Counted from the stretch's first letter, positions 16,772 to 26,824 are shown. The stretch: 64,000 nt of DNA from Bradyrhizobium sp. WD16 (GCF_024181725.1 NZ_CP028908.1:4019501-4083500), one strand, 5' to 3'. Translations and numbers: made by a program. The notes: generated by a model not told the origin, from the letters alone.

Positions 16772-17797
16772 TCACGATCCGCCGTTCTCGTCAGGTCCCA
16801 GGCCGGGAGCATTGCTCGCGGTCGGCGACAGGATGGCGATCGCCTCCTGGATTGAATCCAGATTGCGTTGGGCGGCACGGGTGCCATGCGCGATGGCTTC
16901 TTCGGCACGGTGAAAGTCGAACCAGCCGATCTTGCCGACGCGCGGCGAGATCAGCACGTCGGGCGGATCACCAGCGAGGCGGGCGCGGGTGATGCGATCC
17001 TGCATGATGTTGAATGCATCGACCATGACCGTGGATATGCCGGGGCGGTTCTGGCTGCCGAAGAACTCCCGTTTGACCGTGCGCTCCACGGAAAACAGCC
17101 GGCCGAAGCCGCGCCGTGGCGGCGGCGGAAGTTCGGGCTCCACGGTGGGATCTTCGGTGGTGCCGTGGCGCGAAATGATCGTGCCGTGACCGAACACATC
17201 GGTGCTGACATTGGCGGCGATGACGATTTCCGCTCCGAGGGCGCGAGCGGCAGAGACCGGCACGGGATTGACCAGCGCGCCGTCGACCAGCCAGCGGTCG
17301 CTGATCTCGACTGGAGCGAAGATGCCGGGCAGGGCGTAGGATGCGCGCATGGCGTCGACCAGCCGGCCGTGGGTCAGCCAGATTTCGTGGCCGGTCTGTA
17401 CCTCGGTGGCGATGGCTGCGAATTTCAGCGGCAGGTCGTCAATCCGGGTCGGTCCGATCGATGCTTCGAGCTGGGCCGCGAGCTTGTTGCCGCCGATCAG
17501 GCCCGAGCCGTTCAGACGGATATCGAGGTAGCCGAAGATATTCTTGGGCAGCAGGCCCCGGGCCCATTCCTCGAGTTCATCGAGATGGCCGGCGGCGTAG
17601 CAGCCTCCCACCACTGCGCCGATGGACGTTCCGACCACGATGTCCGGCCGAATGCCGTTGTCGATCAGGGTGCGTAGGATGCCGATATGGGCAAAACCGC
17701 GGGCAGCGCCCCCGCCCAAGGCAAGGCCGATGGTCGGCCGCCGGGACGGGCCGGTGCCACCCTTGTCTTTTCCCCAACCAATCAGGCTTTCGAGCAC
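16772..17797 (-). CDS. Patatin-like phospholipase (RssA/NTE family)
   Basis: A 341-residue serine lipase-like protein. It has the glycine-rich oxyanion motif GGGAARGFAHIG, the nucleophile in GTSIGAVVGG (GxSxG) and the dyad aspartate in WLVDGALVNPVPV (DGA). These are the catalytic Ser-Asp dyad features of patatins. A proline-rich linker (PELPPPPRRG) lies before a C-terminal part unique to close relatives. The membrane lipid or other substrate is unknown. Confidence 0.88.
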   Translation of the reverse strand: MLESLIGWGKDKGGTGPSRRPTIGLALGGGAARGFAHIGILRTLIDNGIRPDIVVGTSIGAVVGGCYAAGHLDELEEWARGLLPKNIFGYLDIRLNGSGLIGGNKLAAQLEASIGPTRIDDLPLKFAAIATEVQTGHEIWLTHGRLVDAMRASYALPGIFAPVEISDRWLVDGALVNPVPVSAARALGAEIVIAANVSTDVFGHGTIISRHGTTEDPTVEPELPPPPRRGFGRLFSVERTVKREFFGSQNRPGISTVMVDAFNIMQDRITRARLAGDPPDVLISPRVGKIGWFDFHRAEEAIAHGTRAAQRNLDSIQEAIAILSPTASNAPGLGPDENGGS

Positions 17798-17887
17798 GCC
17801 GCTTCTCCTCTGCCGGTCGCCAGATCGGCGATTCGCCGCATCGCCCCCAAAGGGATGATGCGCCTATAGCGTTAAATTATGCAGGGT

Positions 17888-18123
17888 TAGAGCGGTGGAT
17901 CTGACGCTCGTATCAGCTGGCAGCCTGTCCTTGGTACGCGCGTCAGATCCACCGCACTAGTGTCCTGTCTCCGAATTACCGCTTCATTTGCCTCACCCTC
18001 GCACGGTAATTCGGAGACATAAGGACACTAGCAAAGTCAAAGCGCTAGTGTGGCTTATGTCTCGCAATTGCCTACGAGAGACTGGCCGCAAAGGCGGTAG
18101 GCAATTGCGAGACGCCACACTAG
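17888..18123. repeat. Palindromic repeat cluster R3 (C, then B and A inverted)
   Basis: Type C at 17888-17960, type B reversed at 17957-18031, a reversed linker and type A reversed at 18045-18123. The A-linker-B unit is therefore in the opposite orientation to R1, R2, R6, R8 and R9, so the composite A+B unit moves or duplicates as a whole. It lies between two divergent genes. The rest of 17798-18291 contains no other feature I can support. Confidence 0.9.
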
Positions 18124-18291
18124 AATCGTATGTCACATCCTTACCGGGCTGATACTTGGTCGATCATGCGCTTCAGATGGGTCTGTGTCGCCGGATAAAA
18201 GATCGCCAGGCCATCCGTTCGCGCGGAGAGCGGGGATTCGAGCCGCCAGAGGCTTGAATTTGCCGCCTTTTCGGCCCAATACCCGCCAGTT

Positions 18292-19350
18292 ATGATCCGC
18301 CATTGCCACCAGTTCCGGCTTTCGCCGCGGCGTTTCGCCGGGCTGCTCATCGCCATGGCGGCCGTTGCGCTCGGCTGCGCGGTGAATGTCGCCCCGGCTC
18401 AGGCGCAATTCTTCAGTGATCGGCCGCCGCCGGTGCCTCCCGGGACCGTTCCGGACGTACCCAGCGGTCCGGCGATGAATCTGGCTCCTCCTGCGGGTGC
18501 AGGCGCTCCGGCGCTGCCGAACCCGATCACCCAGCCGCCGATCTCGGTCGCTCCGGCACTGCCGCCCGCTGCCGCGGGCGTGTCCGCGCCGGGACAGGCG
18601 GTCCTGGCGCTGACCGCGCGCTACGGCAGGGATCTGCCCACTGTGAACAGCGGGCTGGTATGGCGTGTCTATGCGGACCGACCCGATGCGTCGGGCGCCT
18701 TCAGACTGGTGCGCGAAGACCATACGGCGACGCCGAATATCGTGCTGCCGCCCGGTAGCTACGTGGTTCATGTTGGCCTCGGCCTTGCCAGCGCGGTGCG
18801 TTCGGTGACGCTCAAGCAGGAGACCACGCGGGAATCCTTCGATCTGCCCGCCGGCGGCCTGCGGCTCGAAGGCCGCGTCGGGTCCAGCAAGATCCCGCCG
18901 GGCCAGATCACGTTCACCATCTTCAAGGGCAGCCAGTTCGAGGGCGGCGATCGTGCACCGATCGCCCAGAATGTGGGCGCAGGCGAAGTTCTGCTGGTGC
19001 CCGAAGGCACCTATTACATCGTCTCAAACTACGGTGACGCCAATTCGGTTGTGCGGTCCGATATCCGCATCCAGGCCGGCAAGCTGACCGACGTTGCGGT
19101 CTCCCACCGCGCCGCGGTGATCACTCTCAAGCTGGTCGGTGAAAACGGTGGCGAGGCGCTCGCCAATACCGCCTGGTCGGTGATTACGCCGGCTGGTGAC
19201 ATCATCAAGGAATCGATCGGCGCGTTTCCGCGCGTCATTCTCGCCGAAGGTGAATACCGCGCCATCGCCAAGAACGAAGGCAAGGTCTTTGAGCGTACGT
19301 TCAATGTCGTGAACGGCGTCGACGGCGAGATCGAGGTGGTTGCGCGCTGA
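18292..19350 (+). CDS. Secreted protein of unknown function, 352 aa
   Basis: An exported protein. The N-terminus has a basic start, a hydrophobic core (FAGLLIAMAAVALGCAVNV) and a likely cleavage after AQA. The next 60 residues are proline/alanine-rich. The rest consists of beta-rich repeats reminiscent of Ig-like or carboxypeptidase-regulatory-like folds: IVLPPGSYVVHVGLG, VLLVPEGTYYIVSNYG, VILAEGEYRAIAKNEG, each ending in a short Y-x-[V/I/A] strand. This suggests three related domains. I do not know a function. Confidence 0.75.
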   Translation: MIRHCHQFRLSPRRFAGLLIAMAAVALGCAVNVAPAQAQFFSDRPPPVPPGTVPDVPSGPAMNLAPPAGAGAPALPNPITQPPISVAPALPPAAAGVSAPGQAVLALTARYGRDLPTVNSGLVWRVYADRPDASGAFRLVREDHTATPNIVLPPGSYVVHVGLGLASAVRSVTLKQETTRESFDLPAGGLRLEGRVGSSKIPPGQITFTIFKGSQFEGGDRAPIAQNVGAGEVLLVPEGTYYIVSNYGDANSVVRSDIRIQAGKLTDVAVSHRAAVITLKLVGENGGEALANTAWSVITPAGDIIKESIGAFPRVILAEGEYRAIAKNEGKVFERTFNVVNGVDGEIEVVAR

Positions 19351-19563
19351 CGCGACTTGTTCGGTGCCATTTTTTCCTGACGCTCGCGATAATCCGAGCC
19401 GCGAACAGGTGCGAAGCTTACAATTGCTGGCACTTGTCGTCTGCCGCTAACCATCAGGTGCCTTAAAACTGTCATAGAACGACGCTGCAGCTTTCTGTTT
19501 ACCAAGCGTCAATCCGACAACGCTGAATTGCGCGTGAACTAACGTGTATGGCGTGGGGATTCC

Positions 19564-22032
19564 GTGACCGCTGTCGGCAAGCAGAATGACGCACTGGTGG
19601 AAGGGTTGAGCGACGTGGCGACGCTCCGCCGCAGATGGTTCGCTGCGCTGCGCCCCGGCGAGATCCTCCCGGCCTATGAAGATGTCGTCCTCGGCAGCCT
19701 CGGGCGTCTCGCCGACTATATGGCGCTGCTTCAGGGCCGTGGCGACGAACTCATCATCATGCGGACCGGGCGAGGGCTGCGGCGTTGGCTCGGCGAAGAT
19801 GCCTGGGACCGGCGCGTCGCCGACCTCGCGCCCGAATATCGCGGCGTCCTCACCGAGGCCGTAGAGAATGCTCTCACCATTGCCCGCCCCTATGCCACCA
19901 CGGCCTACCAGGTCGCGAACGGGATTGTGCGCTCCTTCGATCTCTACGCCATGCCCATGGCCTGTCGCTGGGGACCGCCGCTGGTTTCGACCTACGCGCA
20001 CGAACGCGGCAATGGCTACAGCCTGGTCGATACCATCTTTCGCGCCACCGAGGACGGCTTCCTCGCGCTCGCGGCTTGCCGTGATGCCGGCCTCGCCGCG
20101 ATCGATTTCCAGGTCGTCGATCTCAACGAGGGCGCGGCGCGCCTCTTGCGATGCTCCGCCGCTGCGCTGCGTTGGCAGCGCCTGGGGCAGGGCGCACACG
20201 ATCTGTCGTCGACCGAGGTGCTGCGCCGGCTCAACGCGGTCGTGAGCAGCGGCCATCCGGACCGGTTCGAGATCGCTACGCGTGACGGCCACCTGCGGGT
20301 CAGTGTCGCCTCGATCGGCGACCTCTTGTCAGCGACGCTCACCGACGTCACAGCCATGAAGCGCCGCGAGGAATCCTTTCGCCTGCTGTTCGACAGCAAC
20401 CCGATGCCGATGTGGCTGATCGACAACACGACGTTCGAGTTTCTCGACATCAATGAAGCGGCGGTCGCCCATTACGGCTACCGCCGCGAGGATTTCCTGC
20501 GGATGACGGCGAGGGACATCTGGCCGCCGGATGAGCGCGAGATTCATGCGCGGGCCATCCTGCATCTCGACGACAGCTATCAGTCGGGGCGGAGCTGGCG
20601 GCATCTGCGGGCCGACGGCAGCGAGATCGAGGTCGTGACCAGCGGGCGCCGCATCGATTTCGGCGGTCGTTCCGCCTTCCTGGTCTCGATCATCGACGTC
20701 ACCGAGCGCCGCAAGGCGGAGGCGCAGATATCCTATCTCGCCCATCACGATGCCCTGACCGGTCTGCCCAACCGCGTCACTCTGCAGCAGCGGCTCCAGC
20801 ACACCGTCGAGCAGTGCAACCGTGCCGACCGCAAGGCCGCGGTTCTCGGCATCGATCTCGACATGTTCAAGAACATCAACGACACCTTCGGTCATCCCAC
20901 CGGCGATCGCCTGCTGGTCGAGGTGGCCGGCCGCCTCAAGGCGGCGCTCTCAGGCGGAGATATCGCCGCGCGGCTGGGCGGCGACGAATTCGCCGTGATC
21001 CTCGATCCCGTCAACGCTCCGGCGGAAATCGCCGAGCGGGTGGCGCATCTGATCGAGGCCCTGAGCTCCCCCTATCATATCGATGGTCGTGAACTCGTCG
21101 TTGGCGCCAGCATCGGCATCGCCATTGCGCCGACCGACGGTGACAGCGCCGATTTGTTGCTGCGTAATGCCGACATGGCGCTGTACCGCGCCAAGGCGGA
21201 CGGTGGCGGCGTCCATCATTTCTTCGAGCTCGAGATGGACCGTCAGGCCCAGGCGCGCCGCTCGCTGGAAGCGGACCTGCGCGAGGCGCTGGCCGAAGGC
21301 GGCTTTGATCTGCATTATCAGCCGCTCGTCAATGTCGCCGAGCGCCGGATCGTGTCCTTCGAGGCGCTGCTGCGCTGGCAGCACCCCGTTCGCGGCATGG
21401 TGCCGCCGGCCGAATTCGTTCCGATCGCGGAGGACATTGGGCTGATCGTGCCGATCGGCGAGTGGGTGTTGCGCTCGGCCTGCGCCGAGGCCGCGCGCTG
21501 GCCGGATGACATCAAGGTTGCGGTCAATCTGTCGCCGGTTCAGTTCAAGAGCCGCAATCTTGTCTCAGCGGTCATGGCGGCCCTGGCCCATTCGGGCCTT
21601 GCGCCCGATCGGCTCGAACTCGAAATCACCGAATCCGTCCTGCTCGCCGAAACCGACGCCAATCTTCAGACCTTGCACCAGCTGCGTCGGCTGGGGGTGC
21701 GGATCTCCATGGACGATTTCGGCACCGGCTATTCCAGCCTGAGCTATCTGCGCAGCTTTCCCTTCGACAAGATCAAGATCGACCGCTCCTTCATCCGCGA
21801 CCTTCCCGAGCGAGCCGACTGCGTCGCCATCGTCCGGGCGATTTCGGGGCTGGCACGCAGCCTGGGCATCAGCACCACGGCCGAGGGTGTGGAGACGCAG
21901 GGACAGCTCGAACATCTGCGAGCCGAAGGCTGCACCGAGGTACAGGGCTTCCTGTTCAGTGCGGCGCAGCCGGCGGCGGCACTCTCCGCCCTGTTCGGCC
22001 GCCTTGGCGGCGACGCCAGCCGCGCCGCGTAA
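19564..22032 (+). CDS. PAS-GGDEF-EAL cyclic-di-GMP signalling protein
   Basis: An 822-residue protein with an N-terminal sensory region, a PAS domain from about residue 268 (FRLLFDSNPMPMWLI) to 390, a GGDEF domain with an intact RLGGDEFAV motif near residue 470, and an EAL domain with FEALLRWQHP near 600, NLSPVQFKSRNLV, and the catalytic DDFGTGYSSLSYLR. Both synthesis and hydrolysis motifs look complete, so net activity cannot be predicted. No membrane segment is obvious. The GTG at 19564 is the start of the open frame. Confidence 0.93.
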   Translation: MTAVGKQNDALVEGLSDVATLRRRWFAALRPGEILPAYEDVVLGSLGRLADYMALLQGRGDELIIMRTGRGLRRWLGEDAWDRRVADLAPEYRGVLTEAVENALTIARPYATTAYQVANGIVRSFDLYAMPMACRWGPPLVSTYAHERGNGYSLVDTIFRATEDGFLALAACRDAGLAAIDFQVVDLNEGAARLLRCSAAALRWQRLGQGAHDLSSTEVLRRLNAVVSSGHPDRFEIATRDGHLRVSVASIGDLLSATLTDVTAMKRREESFRLLFDSNPMPMWLIDNTTFEFLDINEAAVAHYGYRREDFLRMTARDIWPPDEREIHARAILHLDDSYQSGRSWRHLRADGSEIEVVTSGRRIDFGGRSAFLVSIIDVTERRKAEAQISYLAHHDALTGLPNRVTLQQRLQHTVEQCNRADRKAAVLGIDLDMFKNINDTFGHPTGDRLLVEVAGRLKAALSGGDIAARLGGDEFAVILDPVNAPAEIAERVAHLIEALSSPYHIDGRELVVGASIGIAIAPTDGDSADLLLRNADMALYRAKADGGGVHHFFELEMDRQAQARRSLEADLREALAEGGFDLHYQPLVNVAERRIVSFEALLRWQHPVRGMVPPAEFVPIAEDIGLIVPIGEWVLRSACAEAARWPDDIKVAVNLSPVQFKSRNLVSAVMAALAHSGLAPDRLELEITESVLLAETDANLQTLHQLRRLGVRISMDDFGTGYSSLSYLRSFPFDKIKIDRSFIRDLPERADCVAIVRAISGLARSLGISTTAEGVETQGQLEHLRAEGCTEVQGFLFSAAQPAAALSALFGRLGGDASRAA

Positions 22033-22240
22033 GCATGTCATTCAACGACTGGGGGCGAGAGCTGCGCGCTCTGCCGGAGGCTTGTGGCCGGGAAAGCGTT
22101 TTCTCTGCCGCGCCCGTCTTGTGGGCTTGCGAAACCCCGGCATCAACGAGACTTCCGCGGTCACGCGCCCGGTCGCGACTTTGCAACTGCATGAATCGAC
22201 GCTGCCGCATCTCGTCCGCTGAAGTGCCCGCGGCGTCCCG

Positions 22241-22822
22241 TCAGAACCGCGTCACGATCTCGCTCAGCGCCGGGCGCGGCCGGTCCTCGACGGGCTGATC
22301 GATGCGGCCGATATGGACGAAGCCGGCGATCTTCTCGTCCCCGCTGAGGCCGAGCCCGGCGAGGACGTCGCGGTCGAAGGCCATCCAGCCGGTGAGCCAG
22401 TTAGCGGCGTAGCCGAGAGCGGCGGCCGCGGTGACGATATTCATGGCGCTGGCGCCCGCGGACAGTTCCTGCTCCCAGGCCGGCACCTTGGGATGGGGCT
22501 TGGTGCGACTGATCACGGCGATGATCAGCGGCGCCTCGGTGAAGCGGGCCTTCTCGGTGGCGATCTGCTCGGGCGTCGCATCCGGATGCTTTGCCGCGAA
22601 GACCCTGGCGATGACGTCGCCGGCGCGCAGCCGGCCCTCGCCCTCGAACACGATGAAGCGCCACGGCGTGACCTTACCGTGATCCGGGACGCGGGCGGCG
22701 ATGGTGAGAATGGTGTCGAGCTCGGCCGGGGAGGGGCCGGGGCCGCGCATGTCGCGCGTCTTGGCGGAGCGGCGGGTCTTGAGAAGGTCGATGGCGTCGG
22801 TCAAGGCGGTTGTTCCAATCAT
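22241..22822 (-). CDS. Nitroreductase family protein
   Basis: A 193-residue FMN-dependent oxidoreductase of the small nitroreductase family. The N-terminal KTRRSAKTRDM has the arginine/serine FMN-binding pattern, followed by RVPDHGKVTPWRFIVFEG and, in the second half, AALGYAANWLTGW. The short length and PDHGK motif resemble YdjA-type enzymes. It is monocistronic. The physiological substrate is unknown. Confidence 0.85.
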   Translation of the reverse strand: MIGTTALTDAIDLLKTRRSAKTRDMRGPGPSPAELDTILTIAARVPDHGKVTPWRFIVFEGEGRLRAGDVIARVFAAKHPDATPEQIATEKARFTEAPLIIAVISRTKPHPKVPAWEQELSAGASAMNIVTAAAALGYAANWLTGWMAFDRDVLAGLGLSGDEKIAGFVHIGRIDQPVEDRPRPALSEIVTRF

Positions 22823-23059
22823 GGTTGCAACGGCGCGAGCCTTAACACGTCTGTCTAGCCGCTACGAGCAGCCGGGTCCGATTGGAAGGATTCAATGGGC
22901 GCCAAACTTGCGGGGGTATGCGGCGTGCGAGGGGTAGTGGCCTCCCAGCAAAAGGAAGCCCCGCTTCGATAGACGTCTGATCGCGCTTTCGACTTTACCT
23001 TCGGATTGGTGCGCGGCGCGGCGACCGCCTCCATGTGATGCGGACCTCGCGCGATCGGT

Positions 23060-24628
23060 TCAGCGGCCGGGCGGCCGCGGCAAGCCGAACCGGCGCAGCT
23101 TGTTGGCGATCATCGTATGCGACGCGCCAAGGCGTGCGGCGAGCTTTCTGCTCGACGGATAGCTCGGATAAAACCGTTGCAGCAGGTCGCGTTCGAAAGC
23201 CGCGACCGCCTCAGCCCAAGTTGCACAGTCGGCGTCGTCCGGCAGCATGGAAGCGGATGGTCCGGCCGCCGGGGGGGCCGGGACGGCGATCAGCTCGAGG
23301 TCGGAGGGGGCGATCAGTGCGCGGTCGCTGAGCGTCACGGCACGGAAGATGACGTTTTCGAGCTGGCGGACATTGCCAGGCCAGGGGTGGGCAACAAGGG
23401 CCTCCTCAGCCGCCGCGGTCAGCCGGCAAGGGGGGCGCCGCGCCTGCACCGCTGCCCGCTCCACGAAATGGCGCGCCAGCAGCCGCACATCCTCGCCGCG
23501 CTCGCGCAGGGGCGGGATCTTCAGGGTCAGTACATTGAGTCGGTAGTAGAGGTCCTCGCGGAAACCACCGCGTGCGATCATCGTCGGCAGGTCGCGGTGC
23601 GTGGCGCTGATGATCCGCACGTTCACCCGCGTCTCGCGCTCGCCGCCGACCCGGCGGAAGCTGCCGTCGCTAAGGAAGCGCAGCAGCTTCGCCTGAAGGT
23701 AGAGCGACATTTCGCCGATCTCATCGAGAAACACAGTGCCGTGGTCTGCGAGTTCGAGCAGTCCTGGCTTGCCGTCGCGCCGGGCACCCGAGAAGGCGCC
23801 CCCGGCATAGCCGAAGAGCTCGCTTTCCGCGAGGCTCTCGGGCAGCGCCGCGCAGTTCAGCGCCAGGAAGGGTTTGTCGGCGCGCGAGCTGGCGCGATGG
23901 CAGGCGTGGGCGAGCAGTTCCTTGCCGGTGCCGGTCTCACCGACCAGGAGCAGCGGCGCGTCGACGGCGGCTAGGCGCGCCGCGCGCGCTTTCAGCGCCC
24001 GCAAGAGGGCGGATTCGCTAAGAATGGCGTCGAAGCCAGCGTCTCCCGAGTGCTGCAACGCGTTCAGCCGCTCCCCGATGCGGCGCGGGGCTTGCAGCAG
24101 GATGACTCCGCCGGCAAGGACGGCGCCCTCGATCAGCGGCCGGGTTTCGAGCAGAAACGGCGTCCCGCGCATCGTCGCCTCGCGCTGCGGCTCGCTAAAC
24201 CCCTGCGCCAGCAAGGTGCGGCCGACCTCTGGATCGTCGAAGAGACCGGCGAGCGTCATGCCAGCCAGGGCCTCCTTGTCATCGAGGCTGAGCGCATCGG
24301 CCGCAGCTGTGTTCGCGACCACGATGCGGCCGGCGCGATCCACGGCCAACACCGGGTCCGCGAGTGCATCGAGCAGCGTGTCGAGGTGCAGCCGCCGCCG
24401 TGCGCCCGGCAGCAGATCGACCGGGTGGACGGACTCGACGCCGGCCACCTGGCGCAGTGCTGCCCGCAGTTCGTCGATGTCGTCGTCCTCGGCGAAGTCC
24501 GGAACGTCCACATGGATATGCGGCGGCTCTACCTCCACCGCCACCACGTCAAGGCGGCGGCGCGCAAGCACCGACAGGATCTCCGAGGCGATGCCGACGC
24601 GGTCGACGAACGTTATCTGCAGCCGCAT
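23060..24628 (-). CDS. TyrR/PhhR-type transcriptional regulator
   Basis: A 522-residue regulator of aromatic amino acid genes. It has an N-terminal ACT-like domain ([20 protein letters not shown]), a PAS region ([20 protein letters not shown]), a sigma-54-type AAA+ domain with Walker A GETGTGKE and [17 protein letters not shown], and a C-terminal helix-turn-helix ([19 protein letters not shown]). The GAFTGA loop is replaced by GGAFSGARR, in line with TyrR-family proteins that do not depend on sigma-54. The start at 24628 matches the family; upstream ATGs are not needed. It is divergent from an amino-acid permease, with two TyrR-box-like sites between. Confidence 0.9.
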   Translation of the reverse strand: MRLQITFVDRVGIASEILSVLARRRLDVVAVEVEPPHIHVDVPDFAEDDDIDELRAALRQVAGVESVHPVDLLPGARRRLHLDTLLDALADPVLAVDRAGRIVVANTAAADALSLDDKEALAGMTLAGLFDDPEVGRTLLAQGFSEPQREATMRGTPFLLETRPLIEGAVLAGGVILLQAPRRIGERLNALQHSGDAGFDAILSESALLRALKARAARLAAVDAPLLLVGETGTGKELLAHACHRASSRADKPFLALNCAALPESLAESELFGYAGGAFSGARRDGKPGLLELADHGTVFLDEIGEMSLYLQAKLLRFLSDGSFRRVGGERETRVNVRIISATHRDLPTMIARGGFREDLYYRLNVLTLKIPPLRERGEDVRLLARHFVERAAVQARRPPCRLTAAAEEALVAHPWPGNVRQLENVIFRAVTLSDRALIAPSDLELIAVPAPPAAGPSASMLPDDADCATWAEAVAAFERDLLQRFYPSYPSSRKLAARLGASHTMIANKLRRFGLPRPPGR

Positions 24629-24659
24629 CGTAGTAATCCCCGTACACAAACCCTGACAG

Positions 24660-24677
24660 TGTAAACGAACGGCTACA
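24660..24677. promoter_or_regulatory. TyrR-box-like site (weak)
   Basis: TGTAAA-N6-GCTACA. It matches the TyrR box TGTAAA-N6-TTTACA fully in the left half and 4 of 6 in the right. It lies 32 bp upstream of the regulator start. Confidence 0.5.
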
Positions 24678-24731
24678 GGTGCCCGGACTCGTTGGTCAAT
24701 CAAGCCTTCACGAGGCCGAGTGACTGGGCGT

Positions 24732-24749
24732 TGTAAACATTCATGTACA
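24732..24749. promoter_or_regulatory. TyrR-box-like site (strong)
   Basis: TGTAAA-N6-TGTACA, 10 of 12 matches to the TyrR box. It is 72 bp from the first site, in the shared upstream region of the regulator and permease genes. This supports autoregulation and control of the permease. Confidence 0.6.
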
Positions 24750-24865
24750 CATGTGGCATCGGTTGCCAGGCACGGCAAGGAATATCAAGGAGATAGAGGG
24801 AAAAACGAGGGCCGGACGTTGGCATGGGCCTTGCTGGCTATTGTCTCTAACAACCAGAGGAGGAA

Positions 24866-25006
24866 GTGAAGGTCTTCGACAATCTGCCGGCCGCGCTGGC
24901 CGAGGCCGGAACGAGCCTCGATCAGATCCACGCGAAGCGCTTCGGCGCCCGCGGCGGCTTATCCCTGACAAGAACACTGGAGGAAGCCCATCGTGCAACA
25001 GGATGA
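24866..25006 (+). CDS. Possible small ORF overlapping the permease start
   Basis: A 46-codon frame starting GTG right behind AGAGGAGGAA, a strong ribosome binding site. It reads VKVFDNLPAALAEAGTSLDQ and ends at a TGA inside the first codons of the permease gene. It could be a translated leader, a small protein or the remnant of a larger gene. I do not recognise it. Confidence 0.35.
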   Translation: MKVFDNLPAALAEAGTSLDQIHAKRFGARGGLSLTRTLEEAHRATG

Positions 25007-26483
25007 CCAACTCGCATTCGACGCCGAACAGAAACAGGAGGCGCGCGACTTCCAGCGCGGCCTCAAGGACCGGCACGTCCAGCTCATTGCGCTCGGAGGG
25101 GCGATCGGCGTCGGCCTGTTCCTCGGCTCGGGCCGCGCCATCTCCCAGACCGGACCCGGCCTCGTCGTCGCCTACGTTCTGGGCGGTATCGTCATTTTCT
25201 TCATCATGCGCGCGCTCGGCGAACTCATGCTGCACCGTCCGGTGGCCGGATCCTTCGCGACCTATGCCGAGGAGTACGTCAGTCCCTTCGCCGGATTCGC
25301 CACGGGCTGGTCCTACTGGTTCACCTGGGTGGTCACCGGCATGGCCGAAATCACCGCGGTCGGCATCTACACCAACTACTGGTTCCCGAGCCTGCCCCAG
25401 TGGCTACCGGCGCTCATCGGGCTCTGCGTTCTCTACGGCGTCAACCTCATCGCGGTGAAGCTGTTCGGAGAGCTCGAGTTCTGGTTCGCGCTCATCAAGA
25501 TACTCGCTATCGTGGCGCTGCTCGTCGCCGGACCGCTGGTCATGCTCCTCGGTTGGGGCGAGGCCGCGCGAGTGTCGAACCTGTGGGAGCACGGCGGCAT
25601 CTTTCCTACCGGCGTGCTCGGCGTGGTGCTCAGCCTGCAGATCGTGATGTTCGCGTTCCAGGGCGTCGAGTTGATAGGGGTGACCGCCGGCGAGGTCGAG
25701 AATCCGGAGAAGTCGTTGCCGAAAGCCACCAACGCCATCGCGTGGCGGATTCTCGTGTTCTACGTGGGCGCGCTGCTGGTCATCATGGCGCTCGTGCCCT
25801 GGACCGCCTTCGGCCCCGGCAAGAGCCCGTTCGTTATGGTGTTCGATCGTATCGGTCTGCCGGCCGCCGCCGGCATCATCAACTTCGTGGTCATCACGGC
25901 AGCCGCCTCCTCTTGCAACAGCGGCATCTTCTCCACGGGGCGGATGCTCTATACGCTCGCCTACTTCGGTCAGGCGCCGAAGGTCTTCGGCAAGGTCAGC
26001 CAAAACCACGTGCCAGCCTTCGGGATCACCGCCTCCGTGGCTGTGATGCTGCTGGGCGTGGTGCTGAACTACTTCATCCCCGAGCAGGTCTTTGTTTATG
26101 TGACCAGTGTCGCGCTCGTCGGAACCCTCTGGACCTGGGCGATGATCATGCTGGCGCATATAGGATACCGCCGAGCGGTCGCTAGCGGCGAGGCGGCGCC
26201 GGTCTCGTTCCGGATGCCGGGGGCACCCGTCACTAACTGGGCGGTGCTCGGCTTCCTCGGCCTCGTCGCGGTCTTCATGGGCTTCGACGAGGAAACCCGG
26301 GTTGCGCTCTACATCGCTCCGATCTGGTTCTGTCTCCTCGCCATCGGTTATCGGCTCTGTCGGCGCGAGGTCGTTGTGTTCGGCCGACGGCCCGAAAGCG
26401 CTGGGATGGCCGTGCACGCGCCGGCGTTCGCAAGATTTCTAAAGCGCAATCCGCGCCCGGCGGGGCGGGAGCGCCAGCTATAG
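24993..26483 (+). CDS. Amino acid permease (APC superfamily, AroP/CycA-like)
   Basis: A 496-residue secondary transporter of the cytoplasmic membrane. The first segment carries the conserved LIALGGAIGVGLFLGSG, followed by GPGLVVAYVLGG, GELMLHRPVAGSFATYAEEY and FQGVELIGVTAGEVENPEKS, all typical of the AroP/PheP/CycA/ProY group. About twelve hydrophobic segments are present. The start is a GTG at 24993 behind GGAGGAAG. Position next to a TyrR-type regulator argues for aromatic amino acid uptake; the sequence alone allows other amino acids. Confidence 0.9.
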   Translation: MQQDDQLAFDAEQKQEARDFQRGLKDRHVQLIALGGAIGVGLFLGSGRAISQTGPGLVVAYVLGGIVIFFIMRALGELMLHRPVAGSFATYAEEYVSPFAGFATGWSYWFTWVVTGMAEITAVGIYTNYWFPSLPQWLPALIGLCVLYGVNLIAVKLFGELEFWFALIKILAIVALLVAGPLVMLLGWGEAARVSNLWEHGGIFPTGVLGVVLSLQIVMFAFQGVELIGVTAGEVENPEKSLPKATNAIAWRILVFYVGALLVIMALVPWTAFGPGKSPFVMVFDRIGLPAAAGIINFVVITAAASSCNSGIFSTGRMLYTLAYFGQAPKVFGKVSQNHVPAFGITASVAVMLLGVVLNYFIPEQVFVYVTSVALVGTLWTWAMIMLAHIGYRRAVASGEAAPVSFRMPGAPVTNWAVLGFLGLVAVFMGFDEETRVALYIAPIWFCLLAIGYRLCRREVVVFGRRPESAGMAVHAPAFARFLKRNPRPAGRERQL

Positions 26484-26699
26484 AACGTTGCGTCCTTATG
26501 CCGTGCTGCAGCGGCACAATTCCGCAACTCGCGGAACAGTGCGAGCGAGGCGACAGGCTTGCGGACACAGGCGGCGGCCGTTGCCGCCGCCTGATCGCGT
26601 TGAGTGCCGAGCAAGTTCGACGGCTTGGAGTTGGAAGTCCTCTACCCAGCCTGCTGGCGGCGAAGGGTTGGCGAAGCGGCCGATCGTTGGCATCCATAC

Positions 26700-26806
26700 T
26701 ACGGCATCAATGGAACAGCTATTGCCGCTCAATCCGGCGAACCGCCGTATACGGACCCTGTACGGCGGTGTGGGAGGGGGAGCCGCGAGGTTTCCCCCTA
26801 TCCCGA
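26700..26806 (+). mobile_element. Group II intron 3'-end remnant (domains V-VI)
   Basis: Between about 26738 and 26772 a hairpin with arms ACCGCCGTA and TACGGCGGT looks like group II intron domain V. It is followed by a second hairpin (GGAGGGGG paired with CCCCCT) and the end CTATCCCGAT, typical of domain VI and the 3' splice end. The two-base bulge expected in domain V is not clear. No reverse transcriptase is encoded nearby, so this is a degenerate fragment. The rest of 26484-26699 shows no gene. Confidence 0.5.
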
Positions 26807-26824
26807 TTGCCGTTGGTGCCGAGA

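Noticed and set aside
17888..18123. CRISPR array
   Set aside because: The repeats are long palindromes of several types joined end to end, without regular unique spacers and without cas genes.
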